Shown in pieces: positions 63,879 to 64,000 of a DNA stretch of 64,000 nt. Position 1 is the stretch's first letter; each line of letters begins with the position of its first letter. A program made the position numbers and the translations under genes. The stretch is from Shewanella insulae. GTDB taxonomy: Bacteria; Pseudomonadota; Gammaproteobacteria; Enterobacterales; Shewanellaceae. Location: the NCBI RefSeq assembly GCF_009831655.1, contig NZ_WRPA01000015.1, positions 47,237 through 111,236 of the forward strand. Reading direction: 5' to 3'. The notes under the pieces were generated by a model that did no database searches, had not been told where the DNA came from, and saw nothing but the letters and a program-made list of their open reading frames with translations.

Positions 63879-63884
63879 AAGTGA
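63438..63884 (+). CDS. Hypothetical AT-rich membrane protein
   Basis: 148 residues with four hydrophobic helices (about 7-27, 33-55, 74-97, 115-140). Base composition is strikingly AT-rich compared with the rest of the window, indicating foreign DNA. No family recognised. No clear Shine-Dalgarno (TAACT before the ATG), as often for cassette genes read from an outside promoter. Its ends lie in the inverted core-like repeats. Confidence 0.65.
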   Translation: MNSSTLRILSYLALLVFFVTITINLCSHFGIELSDSAIFLPQIIVIGLAFPLVKMCNETMPDTNNGNLAHIFSATNGKYFLLLALIGLYGIINFFYFIHQTKPFPRGEAPLYLESGIFSSGQMIFAFLEFIITNALIKITGEKKLPNK

Positions 63885-63906
63885 CTGTGGTGTTTAGTCA
63901 ATATAT

Positions 63907-64000
63907 TTATCCGTTTTTTGCGCACCACAGCTCCTCGCTTTTAAGCATGGTATTCAAGATCACGATGAGCTTTCGCATGCAGGCGATCAGTGCTACTTTT
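63907..64000 (-). CDS. IS110/IS1111-family transposase, C-terminal end (runs off right edge)
   Basis: Only the last 30 codons are in the window. They read KVALIACMRKLIVILNTMLK ... LWCAKNG, matching the conserved C-terminus (transposase_20 domain) of IS110-family DEDD transposases. The rest lies beyond the right edge. Several IS1111-group elements insert into attC sites, which fits the core-like sequence 29 bp away. Confidence 0.82.
   Translation of the reverse strand, partial: KVALIACMRKLIVILNTMLKSEELWCAKNG

Overview
The window looks like chromosomal DNA of a Shewanella species (Gammaproteobacteria) with a genome of moderate GC content. The evidence is the E. coli-like order mrcB-hrpB-thpR-sfsA-dksA-gluQ-pcnB-folK-panB-panC followed by yadH-yadG-hpt, a Shewanella-type lactate locus (lldP plus a 934-residue FAD/Fe-S D-lactate dehydrogenase), many c-type haem and Fe-S proteins, GGDEF/EAL signalling proteins, and MetJ and CRP boxes of gammaproteobacterial type. 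The species call is inference; no database search was possible.

Layout. 1-14.3 kb: conserved housekeeping block (cell wall synthesis, RNA helicase, RNA ligase-like enzyme, peptidase B, DksA, tRNA and mRNA modification, folate and pantothenate synthesis), with a GGDEF-EAL gene and pepB inserted. pcnB appears to start at an ATT codon. 14.3-19.7 kb: lactate import and oxidation behind a long leader with CRP-like sites and a TTGGTAA/TTACCAA palindrome. 19.9-26 kb: three small Shewanella-type unknowns, the yadGH exporter, hpt, ubiX and mpl. 26-29.6 kb: accessory island with three copies of a roughly 350-400 bp hairpin-rich repeat. Two of them, in inverted orientation, bracket an AT-rich HEPN-domain gene. 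A MarR regulator with three tandem operators lies between copies 2 and 3. 29.6-39.3 kb: a 1061-residue DUF2339 membrane protein, two tail-to-tail LysR regulators, a four-gene respiratory module (DUF2726-like protein, pentahaem cytochrome, 4x[4Fe-4S] protein, NrfD-like quinol subunit) and Bax. 39.7-46.2 kb: a small membrane protein, an outer-membrane barrel, a 1188-residue lipoprotein metalloprotease and a diguanylate cyclase. 46.2-53.5 kb: a polar amino-acid ABC transporter, a 28-residue Trp-rich ORF with a small HTH protein, a candidate structured RNA, a SIMPL protein, a beta-propeller lipoprotein, a CPA1 antiporter and a divergent Lgt. 53.7-58.4 kb: a MITE-like element, gabT-gabD with a divergent LysR gene, and a DUF3087 protein. 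58.5-62.5 kb: a MetJ-box-controlled NhaC-family methionine transporter (MetT type), a membrane protein, a pseudouridine synthase and a DUF4823 lipoprotein. 62.5-64 kb: accessory DNA with two copies of a 120-bp hairpin repeat, a small ORF, an AT-rich membrane-protein gene between 11-bp inverted repeats resembling integron core sites, and the C-terminus of an IS110/IS1111-family transposase at the right edge.

How the genes work together. The left block is core metabolism. The lactate, methionine and GABA loci are self-contained uptake/catabolism modules, each with a visible or adjacent control element. The most unusual material is non-coding: repeat families built from small hairpins, many with GGA in the loop on one strand, which is the sequence and structure recognised by CsrA/RsmA proteins.
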